Shown piece after piece: positions 15,182 through 29,700 of a stretch of 64,000 nucleotides of DNA. This DNA comes from Embiotoca jacksoni (Eukaryota; Chordata; Actinopteri; Embiotocidae), in assembly GCA_022577435.1 (NCBI GenBank), contig JAKOON010000008.1, positions 18,369,501-18,433,500 on the forward strand, written 5' to 3'. Position 1 is the stretch's first letter. The number at the start of each line of letters is the position of its first letter. Under the pieces are notes generated by a model. The model saw nothing but the letters and a program-made list of their open reading frames with translations. It had not been told where the DNA came from and made no database searches. The position numbers and the translations under genes were made by a program.

Positions 15182-15795
15182 CCTGAATTGTATTTCGCCT
15201 CTTCAGATTGAAGGTCCTCTTTTTGTTCATGCTGGCTCAGTCACAGTCATGGCTCACTAGGAAAGCTGAATATAATGCTGCGAGTAGCACCGATCCTTTT
15301 TCTACGACGGCGTTTAGATATCTGGCCCATCTTTTTGTTTTCAGGGTGGATTTAGACATAAACAGCTGTTAGGATTAGACCCCTGTCAAATGTTCCACTG
15401 CTGCACACATGGCTGTCCTTTTTTCTTCACAGTTAGTAGTTATCCAAACTTAACTGCACTGCTGTCATGGCGGTCTAATGGACGAGTATGCAGCATCTAT
15501 TCAGTTTGTGAACCTTTTCTGTTTTGCTGGACACTGCCAGGTGAGTGTCTTTCAGTGACCTTCAATTGTTGAGCTATTCATAGCCACACTTTGGTGTGAA
15601 TATAGCTTTGCTTGCCTGTTAGGTCGTCTGGGTCAGCATTTGTGAAGCCTTCATCACAGAAACTGGAGCATGTTGCTAATGCAGTTACAAACACGGGGCA
15701 ATTTCAGGCTGTCTCATTAAAGTGTTTTGGTTTGTGGAAGAAAGAAGCTGGCTACAAGGAACAAATGATGATGTTATGTAGTGTTTGCAACATGT

Positions 15796-15801
15796 TTTAA
15801 T
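15796..15801 (-). promoter_or_regulatory. Candidate poly(A) signal of cdh17 (ATTAAA)
   Basis: On the minus strand this reads ATTAAA, about 590 nt past the cdh17 stop codon. I see no AATAAA on the minus strand closer to the stop. It is a plausible but unproven end of the cdh17 3' UTR. Confidence 0.35.
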
Positions 15802-16391
15802 TCTATTGATGTGATAAATTACACAAAATCACATCTGAACATTTACACGCATTTTTCTTCTGATTTATGTTTTGTAAAGATTTGTCATAATTTAGACACA
15901 AGGAAACAGCATCATAGTTCAGTGTTTAACAAATGAGAAGCAGGTACATGTGGTGTAAATTACAACAGAGCAGGGTCAATGTAAATGTAAAAAAAAAATT
16001 AAAGGAACAAATGTGTGTGACTTCTTATTTTTTGGTAAAAACAAATATGACTTTTTCTTGTAAAATTGTGACTTAACGTGTCAGTTTTTTTTCCTGACGT
16101 GTTCCTGACTCTGTTGTAATAAAGAGGAACCATTGTGAAACAAATAACAGGTCTACAGCGATAACAAGTACAAATTTAAAACATAAGCCAACATTATGAC
16201 CCAGGCACAGGCCTAAGCACTCAATATACATTAGATATCTAAACTAAAATATATCTTGTGTACATCTAAACTTCCAATAATTGAAATATACATTAATTTT
16301 TAGACCTTCATGGTCACATCATGAATTCAGTGCCCGTAAAGCGACATTGTTACCTTGGTCCAGTAAGCAGGTCAATACAGTTGCGTCCTAA

Positions 16392-19327
16392 TTAGATTGA
16401 AGTCTTCAGGGGAACTCTCTCCTGGTTAGTTTTACTCGGTCGTTTGGGGTTCTGGTAGGACAGTCTCACAAACACAACAATGAGGATGGTTCCTAGAATG
16501 AAAAAAATATATATAAACAACAATAATGCTATATTATTACTGATTTGTCTGAAAATTATACTGACAATATCACAAAGCTTTGAAAATGCTGATGCAATCC
16601 TAGTGGTCCCGCAACTAAGATGATCAAACAGGCCTTTTGGAAACTTTATAACGGAGCTAGTTGTATGCTCAGGCAGCAGGGAATGGTGAGCATTTCCATT
16701 TGGGAACGCCCCTCTTCCGAGTTGAGAGCATTTACAAACAGTCAACATGCCCACCCCTGAGAGATCTGCTCTATTTCTGCTGTCAGAATACAGGGAAGTA
16801 ACGAATAACCTGGTCATCATCCATATCAATCAAAACAGGGCCCAAACGGTGATCAGGAGGTCAACAGTTTTTGTACATTGCATTTCTAGAAGTTTTTGAT
16901 GTAATATAATTTTTAACGCGTGACACAGCCTAGTTAAGGCTAACCAAGCTGCACACCAGTGCTGCGACGTCCAGTGACGTAAGCCCTACTTCTCTGAGCT
17001 GTCGAAAACCTCCCACTTTCCTGATGGGAAATTCTTAGTTCAACAGGTGTATTATCCCGCTCGGAGGTGGAACTTTCCCACGTCCCAGTTGCTCATGAAC
17101 GCACTTTTGTAATGCATTCTCAAACAGGTGCTTGCAAGACTTCTTAATGGAATTCACACTGTTTTTGTCAGCCTCTCAGCTTACCTATGACTGCAAACGT
17201 GCCAAGCAGAATGCCCACCGCTGACTGAATAGTTGGCATGCCCTGCAACTGCTTGACTGCCATTTTGCAGTTCCCTCTGACGTTGCAAGGACACACCGTC
17301 ACTAAAAAGAGAAGGTAAGTCACAGATCTGGGATTTTTAACACTTCTCACTGAATAGGAAATACAGCTCATTTGTGTTGCGTTTAGGATTGATGTTTGGT
17401 TTTTGATTCTTTAGACAACCAAGGTTTTTGAAAATATTCGAAGAAATATTGTATAGTTCAGAGCGAATTTCGAAAAGTAGTTTTGCTTGAAATACCCATC
17501 CTAATTCATATGAAAAGATTTGTAAAATATCATATGCTGCTTCATGTGAAATTTCTTTTTTTTTTTTTCTTTTTTTTTAAGACATACCTCATTAGTTCAA
17601 ATTGATTTGACTGCAGACACAGAAAGGTAGGCAACAAGTGGGGAAACAAAGGGACAACACTGTATACCCACACTCATTTCCTAAGCCATATATTTTATCT
17701 TAACCTGTGCACAAGAAGGCATGTGTTGTTTTGTGTTTTGTGTATAAGGTGTCAGCATGATTGTATTGGGCAGAACACAATCTTAGGAGGGCAGTGTAAT
17801 CACAAGCCTGGACAAATCATTTGTAAAGCCCCACTGCATCATTAATACACAAGGACAGAGGTAGGACAAGCTGGCACACTGGGGTTGATCTCTATCGATT
17901 GTTCCGACGCCCTCGTCCCCGTGCTCACTTTAGCTCATCAGCAGAAGCGTCAGCATTACCTGGCAAGTTTATAAAGGTGCTCCTGGGAGGAGAGCTGCTG
18001 TCCGAGATGGTGAAGGGCACAGTGTAGACCTCAGGGGCCAGGTACGGGATGTTTAACGACAGGTTGGTGTGAGTATCTAAAGGACAAAACATATGACACA
18101 CAAAAAATACTGTCGTTACAGAATTAGCCTGAATGATGAGGTAAAGGTTTACATTGCCTTGGTTTGATTGTTTACATTTACTTAACCTGTGTGATCCCTC
18201 ATTACCTTAAATGTGTGCTGTCTAGTGTATTTAGTGGATCATTTCCATTCACTTTATTTCAGATCAAAAAGTCAGCTGTAAAAAGATGTTAAATTACGCT
18301 AAATACTTTGTTATATCTGACAGCAGTCAGCAGCAACAGAAAATACAATTGTACAATAAAAAAGCCATCACACACACAGCTTTAAAACATCTTACAACAA
18401 AACAAAAGTCAAGCAAAACCAACACATAACAACCCACAGAATGAGCGAGACTGATGGATGTGTGTGTGGAGTGGTCTGGAGCCTCGGACTCTTTATCTTA
18501 TCTCTGTGAATCAGTCTTAAAAACAGGCCTGGCTGCATGACGTAAAAACCCTGTCCTGTAAAGAGACGTTTTTTTTTATCAAGCTGTTTGAACCATTATC
18601 TGAGGGTCTTAAACTCTACGCTTGCACTTAACCATCATCCCCCCTTCATGTTCAATCTGTCGCTCAAGGATACACGAGCTGTGCAGCCCGTCTCTACATG
18701 CTGTTCACGTTTTGAATCCTCTGCCTGCACTGCTTCACCTCTGACGTGACATTTCGCAGGCTGGATGTGTGACCATTAACCTACCACCCAGTACTATTTA
18801 AATGACTATAATACACGAGATCTTTACATTACAATGCCATTAAATGTGTTGCAGGCAGGCTGGATGTGTTTCATTTCTTTCGTTACTGCTCTGAACAGTC
18901 ATGAAGAGAGGAAAAAGAGCATGCTGCCTCAATAACTGAATGTATGCATTGAAAAGAAACGTCAGTCAAATCTGGGAAAGACTTCCACTGAATGGTGCTG
19001 AAGCACATTCGATCACACTCTCGCTCACATACTCACACACAGCTATCCTTGTTAGGACATTGTATTGACTCCTATTCATTGTGGACAGCTGAACCGCAAC
19101 CCCAATGCTACCCTTAACCTAACTTCAATTCACATCTTACACATAACCTTTATACAAGTCTTCAGAAAGAACGTTTTTCCTTATTAGAGCCGAGCTTTGG
19201 TTCCCGTGAGGACTACTGGTGCCGAGAGGGTCGATATTTAAACTCCAAAAGGTCCCGAAGAGGTAACACACACACATGCACGCACACGCACGCACGCACT
19301 CACGCACGCACGCATGCATGCACGCAC

Positions 19328-19412
<85 letters not shown>

Positions 19413-22400
19413 TGCACACACACACACACACGTTTCTCTTTTCATCAGAGACTGTGGTTGTGTTATGTGTGTCATGCAACTCTACAGCAAAATTATATGA
19501 GTACAAGTACACATTTATTGGTACAACCATTACTGCCTGTGACCAGGTGCGAAGCATTCTGGGAGATTCCTCTTTTAGCCTCCATTAGCTGGCAGGAAAC
19601 CAGTGGTGACGCCAAAGAAATTACACAGAAGATATAATTACAGCGGGGCTCAATCAATACCAACAGGAACACGGGAGTGAAAGAGGATGATAAAAAAAAA
19701 CTGAGAGGGAAGTGGTTGAGCTGTTTGAATCACCTAATGACAGACAGACGTCATAGCAGTAAATACTTGGCATTAAAGGAACCCAACGCTGTCAGTTTGC
19801 AAGTGCAAAAAAAAAAGGATAATTACATTATGCCTCCCATCCAAGATAGGACTGCAGAAATTATGCAGGAAGAAAGCAGAACACGGCAATTTAAACATTT
19901 TCAATGCCAGATCGTTCTGTTTCTTTGACTATCTGTATTCATGATTAGCAATTTATTTATTTTAAGTCATACAAATCAGTGAAACTCAAAACATTTAGCA
20001 CACTGTGGCAAACTAGATGTCCACAAACTCCAAAAATCCATTTCTCAGTAATGTCACTTTGCACAGTCTTGTGGCTGGATAGCAACAACCTGTCTTCTCC
20101 AATAAATTAACTTCCTTACTCTCTATATTAATCACAGCAACATACTTGGACCATCCAAGAAGACATAGCATGGTTTTTTGGGCTGTTTTAAGGTGACAAT
20201 TATATCCGTTTAGCAGCACTCTGGCTGCCTTTGAGACCATGTTAGACCACAATCGGATCCCAGTTTTGGTTATAATTGCTGCTTCACCTGATTGAGAACC
20301 AAAAGTGATAACAGAAAGATATTTAGCATAATCCACTTTGATAATCCAGATTAATTTTTGATTTGGCAACATTTAATTTCAGCTGGTTAAACCTACCAAC
20401 TCAATATAGCACAGTAGCTTTCCACAGCTTTTCTTAACAGTGTTACATTATTTGCCTCTCCTCTCTTTTCACCATGAATCACAAGGCTAATAATGTATGC
20501 TGTGGGTTGACTGGGTTCAGAGTCTGTGTTCACCTCACCATTGATAGGTGTTAGCTTCCAGTTTCGTCGAACTGTGGCGTCACTGCGGAGAGAGAAATTG
20601 AGTCGCCCTCCGTGCTGTGGTCCATCGCTGTCCCGTGAAGCCAGCACCAGAGCCTGTTCCTCCCAGCGAGGCGTACACAGGTACTTCCAGGAATAGTCTC
20701 CAACCAGCACTGGACTGTTGTCGTTCACATCAAGGATCTGGACAGTCACCAGGGTTGACGCAGACAAGGAAGAGTTTCCTAAGATGAAAACAAGAGATGT
20801 GAAATAGATGTGCCTCCTCATAACTGCAAGATACTCAAATTTCATAACTGCTATATTCTATATTAAGAATGACAAAGGCCGACCTTTAATTAAATAGTTG
20901 TGTGGTATTAATAATGAAATAAGAATGAATAAGAAAGTATCTTACGTCCATCCACTGCAATGACCTCCATGGTGTACGTGCTGTTCTCCTCTCTATCCAA
21001 GGCCTGCACAGTCTTTAGTTCACCAGAATACTTCCCTATTGAAAAGTATTTCTTGGTGTCCCCTTGAAGAGAATATCTGTACACAAATAAAGACACAGAT
21101 ATGTAACTCTGTAAAATGTAAAATGTGCTTCTTCATGCCTCTGTCTGGCTGAACTGGTTACCTTATTGGATGAGAATCCGGGTCGTAACCCCGGATGGTG
21201 GCGATAACCCGTCCTGGTTCCTCCCCCTCTCTGACGGTCACCTCGTAATGGCTTTGAGAAAGGATCGGACCCTCGTTCACATCGTCAACATAAATTGAGA
21301 CTGTTGCTGTGGACGCAGGTCCGTATCGGCCTCGGACCAGAGCCACTGGATTCTGGGCACTGAGCACCAGGATGTACTCACTCTCACGCTCAAAGTCCAA
21401 CACCTGTGAAAACATTAAAAAAAACAAAAAAAAACACACACATTCAATCACACACAGTTTTGATGAATCAGTAACTGATGAGTTATACATTTTTGCAATA
21501 TAGAGAAATTAATGGGTCATTACACCACAACTACAGAAAAGTCCATGACCCCAAGATAAGCTTGCAGACATTTTAAGACACCAATGCAATGGATGTTAAA
21601 ATAATATTTATAACATTCACCTGCTGTTTACAACAGTGTAAAGAACTGTTATGGCCACTGTAGCAAGGACAGTGTTTATGAAACATGGCTTTCTTAAAGC
21701 GGTTTTTAAGGCACTGAATGTATAAATCCAAGTCAGCTAGAAGCGACTGAGATACCAGTAAGGTTGGCAGAGAAATTATGCTTTTTGGATTTAGGTAAAT
21801 TGGTTCTTAAATAGATAACTAATCTACCCAATGTTCAGAGAAATCATTATGTAAGAAATACGGCAGTTGAAATAAATGTATGAAATGTCGTTCAATTTCT
21901 GTGGATGCAATTATAAGCACACCAACAGAGTAAAAACATAGCATGCCACCGTTGTCAGCAGGAGAGGGACAGTACAGTCTAACATGACCAGTCCTCTTGT
22001 CTGGATTCATTGGCTGAGAATAGCTTTATTTCTAATATGAACTAGACCCTGTAGTTACAAGGAAACGAACCAATTGATTGGCTGTGTCAAGAATGAAACA
22101 CTTTACATGATGCTGTATGTGTGCAACTGCAATGTGATAATGCAATAAATACTCACCCAAATAATGTTGAAATTGCATTGTATTAAATAGATCAATTTTG
22201 ATTGAAAAAGAGCATAAAAAATATATAAGCAACAAAATCGATCAAAAAGCTTTAAATTCTTCCCCTCTGGAAAAAGAGTGTAGTATGTACTATATTTGGA
22301 TCAAAATTTTTGAGGCAAAATTGGGAGTAGCAGATTTCAAGTGATAGGATTACCATAATCTGGACACAAAAAATAATAACAGTGACCTGCTGACTTTGTT

Positions 22401-25030
22401 TGAAGGATGAAAAACTTAGTTTCACAGTGGGGGTATGGAAAGTCGGTGATTGGGATGTTTGTCACACGTTTAAAGATTTTAAAAGAGATAAAAGTGTCCA
22501 GGTAAAGGAAAAGGAATGAATAATCAAATAAATTGGATTATTTTAATGTAATCTTCTGATTCCTGCTCTGAAGCTTGTATTTTCTGTCAGGCTTTACCCT
22601 TAAATGTTTTCTTTCTTCCGATAAAAGAAAACCATTATTAAACCGTCATTGCCTGACATTCATGCGTTTCAGGCTCAGTGTGTCTGTTGCCAAGGAGAAG
22701 AAACGCAAACCTTGGAGGAGAGATGAGTACTGCTGCGGATTGGAAGTGACGCATCAAACTACTCAGTGTGTATCAGTGCATCAGAACATGTGCATGGACT
22801 GTCAGGAGGCTGGAGTCCCTCATTTGAACCACTCTGACCTCACATGACGATATTACTTCTGTTTCTTTTCCCTTAGAGTGGGAATTATGTAGCAGTGAAT
22901 CAGCTTCCCTGGAACAACAATACACAATATTTAGACACCTCCAACACGTTAGCAACTAATCGTATTTCTTCTATTTGTACTGCTCACAATTCAATGACCT
23001 CACACTCAGTATTTTATTTAAAACTTAAATAAACACAGCCATGTTATCACCCTTTCAGTTGACATTGCACATTGGTTAGTGTACAAGTGCTTATTTACAC
23101 ATCCATAAGGCGAAGAGCAACACTACTGTAGCATTCTTCTGGAGTCGTGTTTGTTTGCTCCTTCTGTCTTTAGCTGATAATTTCTCCACTGTGTTTACCA
23201 GATAGTTGCTAACTATCAGAGCCCAACCAGTAGTGGATTATTGGGTGATACCGATATTAGAAAATAAAAATATTATAGTGTTGATACATCGATTGAAATG
23301 TGATTATTAAACACAGTGGAGGCGAGATAGTTTACAGTTTATAGATAAACTTTATTGTCAGAAGTAAGAATAAAGAAGAAATATCTTATCTCATTAAAAC
23401 AGTGATCTTCACTGGGAATTTGATAATGATAGATAACTATTAAACATCTTTTTCTGCTCCATTTTTTTTAACACATACGCTGATACCGATATCTGAGATT
23501 TTTCTGCGCTTCTCTACCTATATTCATTTGGTGCTGAGCAGGTAGTGAACAGTGGCTTTTTGACACCTCTTGCTGAAAGAGGACTAAATCAGAGCGTGAG
23601 CCAAAACAGCCATGCTGTGGGCCAAAAATCCAAAACAATGGGCTGAAAGACTCTACAGAGCTTGCAAGAGCTGAGGGGAGCTGCAGAAATGGGTGTTACA
23701 TTTCTGTGGGTTTGACACTACCAGTAACACCTTTCAAATATATGTAGCCTTTTTAAACATCCATCCATCATCTATACCCACTTTATCCTGAACAGGGTCA
23801 CGGGAGGCTATCCCAGCTCACTTTGGGCAAAGGCAGAGTAAACACCCTGGACAGGTCGCCAGTCCATCACAGGGCCAACACATAGAGACAGACGGAAACA
23901 AAGAGCATTCACACCTAAGGGACATTTGTAGAACCACCAATTAACCTGAGGTGCATGTTTTTGGATGGTGGGAGGAAGCCGGAGTACCCGGAGAGAACCC
24001 ACGCAGGCACAGGGAGAACATGCAAACTCCACACAGAAAGACCCCGACCGGGATTTGAACCCAGAACCTTTTCGCTGTGAGGCGACAATGCTAACCACTG
24101 CACCGCCCCTTTTTAAACATGTGGTAATATATTTAAAATATTGATAATTGCAACTTAAATAACTGAATTACATGAGAAACATAATACTGTATACTTTTCA
24201 TCTGAACACCATGAAAATGATTTTGGTCTCCTGATGTTAAATTATCCATATTTCCAGATAGATCTATATTTAGAGCAGGTAGAGGTTAAAGTATCTCTAG
24301 TTAAATTAACAAACTCAAGACACTAATTTAAGTGTTAAAAGCCCAGTTTCACATTAGCTTCAAAAGAAGTTTCCTCCACTCTGATGAGATTCCCCTCACA
24401 TCCCCTTGTTCATGATACATTTACATCAATCTGCAGCTTTTAGTCTGGGTGGTAAACAGCCATTAGTGTCTGCTCACACAATCTAATTATTCACTTGGGC
24501 TGTGAGCAATGTGTAATTTCTAATAATGAAATGTGTCTGCCCTCCGGTCCTGACCTCACACTGTAACTCGCTGAATTAAAGGATTTGCTCAAGTGCATTT
24601 TAATCCACTGGAGCTTTCCTTGTGAAGAATTTAAGCTTTTATTTTTACTAAAGTAAGCTAAATAAACAACAGCATCCCGTCTGCTGATACAAAGTTAGCT
24701 ACAGCTGTATCTCACAAGGTCACTACAGTACATGAGCTTGATACACAGCTACTTAAACACAAAAGAATTTAATCTGCATGACATCACCCCTAAAAAACAG
24801 AAGTCCTGTGTGTTGATCTGAAATAATACATCAAGATCCATTTATAGGGTTTGGACATCTGCTTTATCTCAGAGGAGCATATGCAACTCACGTAAATCAC
24901 ATTCATCAACTACCCCAGAGAGGTTGAAAATAATAGACTGTCTACTGCCTGGCCCACTTACAAAAACCAGACCATTAGAGCATACACACAGTCACAAAGA
25001 CACACACACACACACACACACAGACACACA

Positions 25031-25121
<91 letters not shown>

Positions 25122-26706
25122 ACACTCATTCCCGCATGCATCCCTTAAACGCTCTGCGGGATTATAGGAGGAAGGTGAAGGGTGATGCGCCCTGGGGACA
25201 GGGGAGATTATTGGGCTGAAACATTCCATTGTCATTAGGACTCTGTTTTTATTTGAGGCACGCAGGACTGAGGTCCTGACGTATTGAATATTCTTTTTTC
25301 AACCTTTCTTTTGGTGCCCAACATGTTCACACTGTGATATTAAAATCATGCCCTAATAAAATGACTTTAGTTTTATGTGACTGCTACTTTGGCACTGTCA
25401 GCAACTGAATGATCTCTTAGGACGGCGCACACTCCAAGGACAGAAATAAGCCATCATGCCAAAAATTGTCCTTCAATATTAACATTTATATTTCTGCCCC
25501 TAAGAGGAAACATTTGTTTGTACTTTTTCATACCAAAAACAAGATAAAGAAAACAATATCAGCATATTTTGATCCTGATTGGCATAATGTAATCTCAATC
25601 CTTTTTTCATCTGATCTTGGTATGTGTTTTAGGTAATCAAAAAGGTGGTGAAATGTGTGTGTTGTTCACCTTTGAAAGCACAAGAGAGACCTCATTGGTC
25701 TGCTTGTCTGTCACTAGTATAAAGACCTCCTCCTCGTTTCCAGATTCTAAACGGTAGTCCACCTGCCAGCTGTCTCCGCCTCGAACATCTGCATCCCCTG
25801 CCAGCACAGCTGTTACTGTGGTGCCCACTGGAGCGTCCTCTGGGATGTGAAAGGGTCCGTACTGATGAGGAGGAAACACAAAATGTATGATCACTGGGCA
25901 GAGAGCACGTATTTATTGAAAAGACTCTTATTTAAAAGTGGGCAAATGTGTAGAAGCAATTTGCATCTTTTAAAATATTTTACAAAGTGCTCTACAAACA
26001 GAAAGCTCAGATCAAGCCCCACTGAATGGACTACCTTCAGGGGAAAACCTTTGTAACGGGGCAATATAATGAGAGAAAAATGGAGCATTTCATTGTCAGG
26101 CAGTAAATTTATTTTAGAAAACCACTTTTCTATATCATAGCGACAAATTGATACTGATGTTTTGAAATTTTGTGCCTGATAATATAATTTTCTTATCTAC
26201 AACAAATTATAGCAGACATCATCTAGCCAGAGACTTCAGACAGACTGGAGGCAGGGTAATTAGTTACAGTAATCTTGATATTATCAACTGACATAACGGT
26301 GGCATTAAATATTGAATAAGTAGAGGCCACTGTAAGTTTTGCCAGAGACCTGCTGATGTTGTAATTTTGTGGTCGTCAATAAAGTCAAGGATTACTGACT
26401 GTCCAGTTTTCTGCGGAGACGATATGTGACTGCATGTGAGTGTACGTTTGCCACCTCTTGCCCTCCTGGTGTTAACTGACCTTTATTCACAAACCTGTGT
26501 GTGTTTAGACAGTCATTTAATCTGCCACTCACAGAAGTCCTCCAGTGAAGCAGCCATGCCTGTGATCTGGCTGCCCCATCCACAGGGCTGCTGAACCCAG
26601 TCCTGTCACCACTCGCCTCCCAGCTCACCCCCTATTGCGCTGCCCTCACATTGCCATGGAAAAAGCTGCACTGCTCAGGCGTGTCCAGCTGAAGAGCATT
26701 TTCCAC

Positions 26707-26759
<53 letters not shown>

Positions 26760-29700
26760 TATGCTAGTGTGTACATTTGTTTTTAACAGCTCAAAAATGA
26801 GCATTCAGCAGTGTTTGAAAGACACATGGTTGCAGCCCATAAGTGTCCATTAGATGGGGCAAGGACGTAGAAAATGTGATGGCAGATGTTTTATAAAAAA
26901 ATATATACTGTTTAATGTTCTATTAATTGTCTATTCAGCTATTCCTTCTCCTTTAATTGGTCTGGATATTCACGCCTGAGCTCTACAGCTAATTTCCAAC
27001 GAAGCAGAGCCTTCTCTCGCTGCTCAAAATAAAACGTTCTCTCACAGCTCATGTCTATGCGGTCTTTAACTGTCACCATGGCTGAGCAGAGAGAAAAGCA
27101 AAAGACTGGTTCCCTATTATCACAGCATGATGGCTCTCCCACATAACTCCCAACCCTCATTGACTTTTCTTTTCTCCTTTCTATTATGCAGCACATGTGG
27201 GTGGAAGTGAGGGGATTTTCTGTTTCTGCCTATCTTTAGTCGATTTCTCTGTCACCCCCGCGGCTACACCAATATGTGGGAAACTACAGCCCAGCTTCAT
27301 GCTGGGCCTGTGATTGGAGCATTAATGAAACTCTGTTCATCTGGATCACTACAAAATAAAGACAGATAATGGAGGTAACTCCCGAAAATGCTTGTATTAT
27401 AGCAAATGAAAAGTAAAGAGTGCAATACCTCCACAAGAGAGATGAAAGTACAGAGATTTCAGGAAATAAGGAGTTTTACCTTTGTAAGATGCTGAAATAA
27501 AGATTGAGCCGACAATTTTTTTTGTGAGATTGTAATGGCTAACACGAGACTAATTCTTATATAACTTCTAACACATTAATGGTACTGGATAGCATTCTGC
27601 AGTCATGATGTAGATTTGGCTATAAATAAATGAGTGGAAACTCGTTTCCAAAGAAAGCTTTATCAGATTAAACTCTAAAAACACAGCCCACTTAGAGTAC
27701 AAAGACCTGAAAAACTCCTCCAATAACATGGTGCCATCACTATAAGCCTGAGCTTAGAGGGCCTATCTAGTTCCTCGTCAGGAAAATTAGATCAGTGACC
27801 TGCAGAGTGCATTCGCAAACCAACAGCCACTTATTATAGGCTGTGATGTTTGGCCTGCCTTTTGTCCAAAGGTACTGTTTGTCATGCCCTGAGCAGATCG
27901 ATGCATCAGAGGTGTGTCTTAATGTCTGTGCGTGTGTGTCCGTTTGAACATGTGTTCTCATACCTCATGTTGGGAGAAGACCGGTGGGTTGTTGTTCTCA
28001 TCCTGCACCGTCACAACCACAGTGCAGGAACTGTTTAGACCTGCCAGGGACATCATCACAGCTTCTGTCAGTGACTCAGGGTCAGCCCTTCACACAAATA
28101 AAGTATGCTGGAGGAACAGTGAGTACCTCGTCTTGCCTTCATCACACGTGAGTCATGCAGACCACATCATCTGTCACCCCACAGGCTAGCATATATACAT
28201 CCCCTGGACGCAAATGCATCGACGACAATACTGACGCATTAGCTCACAAAGCTAATGAACTTTTGTTTGTGACCTCCATTGCTGAAGCTTCAGTGTTTTA
28301 CAAATGTTTACGCTGTGTTACTTTGGCACACTAACTGCTTTATAATGTTTATATCACTACTTCTCTCCATCTCTCCTTCCTTAATGTGCAACCTTCAACA
28401 TAATCCTTAGAACAAGTTGTAGCTGAACTAACAACGATGTCTTTATTACGAAAGAACTTGCTAATCTTAAAGGATATAAAGTACAGATATACAGTAATAT
28501 GCAACTTCATCTATTTATGATCTGTAGACCTATTTTTAAATGTTTATTAATATTAGAAACACACACATAGGAAAACTGTATGCTTTATCTCTAATATTCG
28601 ATGCTTCCCTGAATAAAGTTCTATACATAAAGAAAGCAAGTTAAACAGCAGTTTCCTTTTCATGACAATCACAACCGAACTCTGTATTTTACATTAATAC
28701 TTAGTCACCTTTGGCATCCTCAGCGGTGATGGTTAGTGTGTACTGTGGTGCTGTGCCCTCCATACTGTCTGCCTGGACGGAGATGACTCCTGAGTCACGG
28801 TCTACTCTGAAGAGGGCACGAGGACTCTCTGGGATTTGTCCGATTAAACGGTAGAAGATCCGCACATTGTCCGTCTTGGGATCGTCATTATCGGCTGCCT
28901 GCACTGTCAGGATATCTGTCCCTGGGGAAGAATACACCAATATAAAACAGTAAAAGAAGGCTCTCTGATGTCATGTTAAAAGACCTTCCACAGACCTTTT
29001 CTTGGAATTTGTTTTCTTAATGCTGAATTTCAATTTTTTTTTTTTTTTTTTTTTTTTTAATGTTTAAATCTGAATCTCGAACTAATTTTCAACACTTGTG
29101 GCAAGTTTTCCTAGTTTCTGTAACACAGCCAGCTAAAAAAAAGAGTTTCCAAGTTACAGTCTAAGTTAGTCACATAGTGTACTGAATGAGAATGGGGGGG
29201 AGGAAGGATATAACAATAGGTTTCTCATTTAATCCTCAAGCAGTGAATTCATTTAGATTAACAGATTGCCCTGTCTAATTCATTTCACAGAATCAAAACG
29301 TTCTAAAGCATCAACAAAAAAGCTTTTATGTTGGGACCTGATATGTCACAGCACACCATGTGCTTTTTATGAGCACAGCGAGGAGTGAGGGAGCTCTCCC
29401 TGCGTCCTGGCAGAAATCCCAACTGCTTTCACAAAAGGTAGGCTGGCACTCGCAATCCTTTTATCACTTTTAGTGTTAGTTATTATAATATTCCTATTAT
29501 AGTGACTTTGACAAAGGATTATTCAGATTCATTGTGTTGTTTTACAATAATCCATAACTCCATCAGTAATTTACATTTTAAAAAGAAAAGGTATTGTTGC
29601 ATGAAAATATTAACACCACTATTGACACCATAAAATGTTTGTTCTGCTTTGGATTTTAATTTGAAATATTACTTGTGTACTGCAATAAATACAGTATCTT

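Larger units (their letters stand above)
1..16391. other. Gene-free region downstream of cdh17
   Basis: I read both strands and found no open frame with convincing homology, codon structure and splice sites. The longest open frames (152 aa at 6827-7285 plus, 129 aa at 14713-15102 minus) look random or lie in a repeat. The region is AT-rich. It contains a tetranucleotide array near the left edge, a CA array at 3.36 kb, T-homopolymers near 9,561-9,582 and 14,686-14,714, a repeat-like stretch at 10.6-11.1 kb and a SINE at 14.8-15.2 kb. The part just below 16,391 should be the 3' UTR of cdh17. In human the next gene past CDH17 is PDP1 (from memory); no pdp1 coding sequence is visible here. Confidence 0.7.
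18077..20538 (-). other. cdh17 intron 14
   Basis: No gene is seen inside. The coding frame of exon 14 stays open into this intron as far as 20,393. The central part holds a long CA array. The rest is unremarkable AT-rich sequence. Confidence 0.75.
21404..25669 (-). other. cdh17 intron 11 (4.3 kb)
   Basis: It contains a SINE with target duplication (23748-24120), a repeat-like relic near 23.2-23.5 kb and a CA array near 25.0 kb. No coding exon was needed here: exon 11 ends and exon 12 begins in phase 0 and the protein reads continuously. Confidence 0.75.

Noticed and set aside
16900..17110. Repeat-like segment in cdh17 intron 16
   Set aside because: It resembles fish repeats in style, but no terminal structure could be found; not annotated.
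19137..19637. Several Cys-Val or His-Thr repeat frames on both strands
   Set aside because: They are translations of the CA array.
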